Shown here: piece by piece, positions 63,522-64,000 of the stretch
How the letters are laid out: the number at the start of each line of letters is the position of its first letter
Position numbering within the stretch: the stretch's first letter is position 1
DNA from: Phytophthora sp. 'mugwort'
Taxonomy: Eukaryota; Oomycota; Peronosporomycetes; Peronosporales; Peronosporaceae
Length of the DNA stretch: 64,000 nucleotides
Direction: 5' to 3'
Assembly: GCA_033558025.1 (NCBI GenBank)
Contig: JAUCEF010000005.1
Location: 4,154,001-4,218,000 of the forward strand
Notes under the pieces: model-generated
The model's database searches: none
The model's input: the letters and a program-made list of their open reading frames with translations, nothing else
Told to the model about the DNA's origin: nothing
Made by a program: the position numbers and the translations under genes

Positions 63522-63823
63522 TTAGCTTAACTCTTTCAGTAGCTTAGGACACTTTTCAATAACGAATTGGTTCTTGCGAAGGTAATCGATATATCCTGGA
63601 TTCATTCGACTGATCTGCTTGAGGATCTTACTTCGATACTTACCCCAAGTCATCATGTAAGAGTTATCATCAGTCAGAAACTTGCTGTGGAGGAATATCT
63701 TGATTTCATCACTAATAATTTGATTGGGTTGATTGAAAACCTAACGACAATAGCCGGATCACTATCATAGACCTCTTCAATGGTCTTACCTTTGTATTTT
63801 CCGAAAGTTAGTTCGTTCGACAT
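63522..63823 (-). pseudogene. small Polinton protein with two GKYKGK-type motifs, frameshifted
   Basis: From ATG 63823 the minus frame reads MSNELTFGKYKGKTIEEVYD then SDP, shifts (with one stop) near 63755, and continues IKIFLHSKFLTDDNSYMMTW, GKYRSKILKQISRMNPGYID, ending CPKLLKELS at 63522. FGKYKGKxxxxVxxxDPxY is the signature of a small domain found at the C-terminus of exonuclease X-like proteins and in phage/virus proteins; here it is present twice, the second copy being TWGKYRSKIL. About 100 residues. Its role may be nucleic-acid related. It is the last gene before the right terminal repeat. Confidence 0.5.
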
Positions 63824-63923
63824 GTTATCAGTGGGGTGTATCTATATACATACCCCCTTTTAAATTTTTGGGACTTTTTTTTAATTAATTCAGAAATTAC
63901 CGACAGTGCGATCTTAGTGCTTG

Positions 63924-64000
63924 AGCGGATCTGAAACCACCCTAAGATCCAAAAGGCGTTGCATTCGCTCTCAGGTGGTCGAGAGGTTGCGTCGTCAAAA
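63924..64000 (-). repeat. Polinton right terminal inverted repeat (cut by window end)
   Basis: Reverse complement of 38422-38491 with about 10 substitutions and an extra tctcgacc. The window ends inside it, so terminus and target duplication are not visible. 63824-63923 is A+T-rich without a gene. Confidence 0.75.

Larger units (their letters stand above)
38422..64000. mobile_element. Polinton/Maverick element (right end beyond window), with nested Gypsy
   Basis: Imperfect terminal inverted repeats (38422-38491 and 63924-64000) enclose a full Polinton gene set: protein-primed PolB, retroviral-type integrase with chromodomain, A32-type ATPase, adenoviral-type protease, major and minor capsid genes, plus cargo. 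Without the 7.4-kb Gypsy insert the element is about 18 kb, usual for Polintons. Genes are A+T-richer than the host and mostly intronless, often with a TATATAG-like sequence 5-30 bp before the ATG. A nonsense codon, several frameshifts and the retrotransposon mark it as decaying. Confidence 0.9.

Noticed and set aside
1..64000. Secreted RXLR or Crinkler effector genes, tRNAs, rRNAs, CRISPR arrays
   Set aside because: Looked for signal peptides followed by RXLR/LFLAK-type motifs, cloverleaf-like sequences and regularly spaced repeats; none convincing.

Overview
The window looks like nuclear DNA of an oomycete, most likely a Peronosporales/Phytophthora-type genome. That is inference from three things: gene-dense islands with very short GT-AG introns (about 50-130 nt) and tiny intergenic gaps, the conserved housekeeping gene set, and transposon families of a type common in that group. 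The species cannot be named from this sequence alone. No rRNA, tRNA or CRISPR array was recognised.

Host genes lie in two islands. Island A (about 1.15-11.6 kb) holds an Nma111-type HtrA serine protease (-, 5 exons), a Ski3/TTC37-like TPR protein of the SKI complex (+, 9 exons, 1572 aa) and an RPP40-like RNase P/MRP subunit (-). Island B (about 31.8-38.3 kb) holds an STPR-repeat protein (+), the exocyst subunit Sec8/EXOC4 (-, 4 exons), a small ankyrin-repeat protein (+, 5 exons) and a TruA-family tRNA pseudouridine synthase (+, 5 exons). These exon models join in frame at GT/AG sites and give proteins of the expected family length.

Between the islands (11.8-30.9 kb) is a graveyard of nested transposons. 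It contains a Tc1/mariner-type element with 24-bp terminal inverted repeats and a TA duplication; a pogo/Tigger-like (DDE_1) transposase relic broken by an A+T-rich insert carrying a mitochondrial nad4 fragment; and a PIF/Harbinger element (Myb/SANT gene plus HARBI1-like transposase) whose Myb-gene intron carries a 5.3-kb Copia element with LTRs and a CGTGC duplication. A 1.92-kb segment with the dead HARBI1-like gene and an LTR-like sequence is present a second time in inverted orientation, with the same disabling lesions. The spacer between the arms holds MULE/SWIM and IS630/Tc1-type relics.

From about 38.42 kb to the window end lies a Polinton/Maverick virus-like element, bounded by imperfect terminal inverted repeats (the right one runs off the window). 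It encodes a protein-primed family B DNA polymerase with an embedded HNH-like zinc motif, a chromodomain integrase, an A32-type packaging ATPase (frameshifted), an adenovirus-type cysteine protease, penton-like and double-jelly-roll-type capsid proteins, and a core/minor virion protein. It also carries a fibre protein with an S74 intramolecular chaperone domain and, just inside the left repeat, a Uma2-like nuclease fused to a C2H2 zinc finger. A young 7.4-kb Ty3/Gypsy element with near-identical LTRs is inserted in the major capsid gene (5-bp duplication ATGAC) and has its own antisense ORF over the 3' end of pol. The Polinton also has a nonsense codon and several frameshifts, so it is a decaying, non-autonomous copy.
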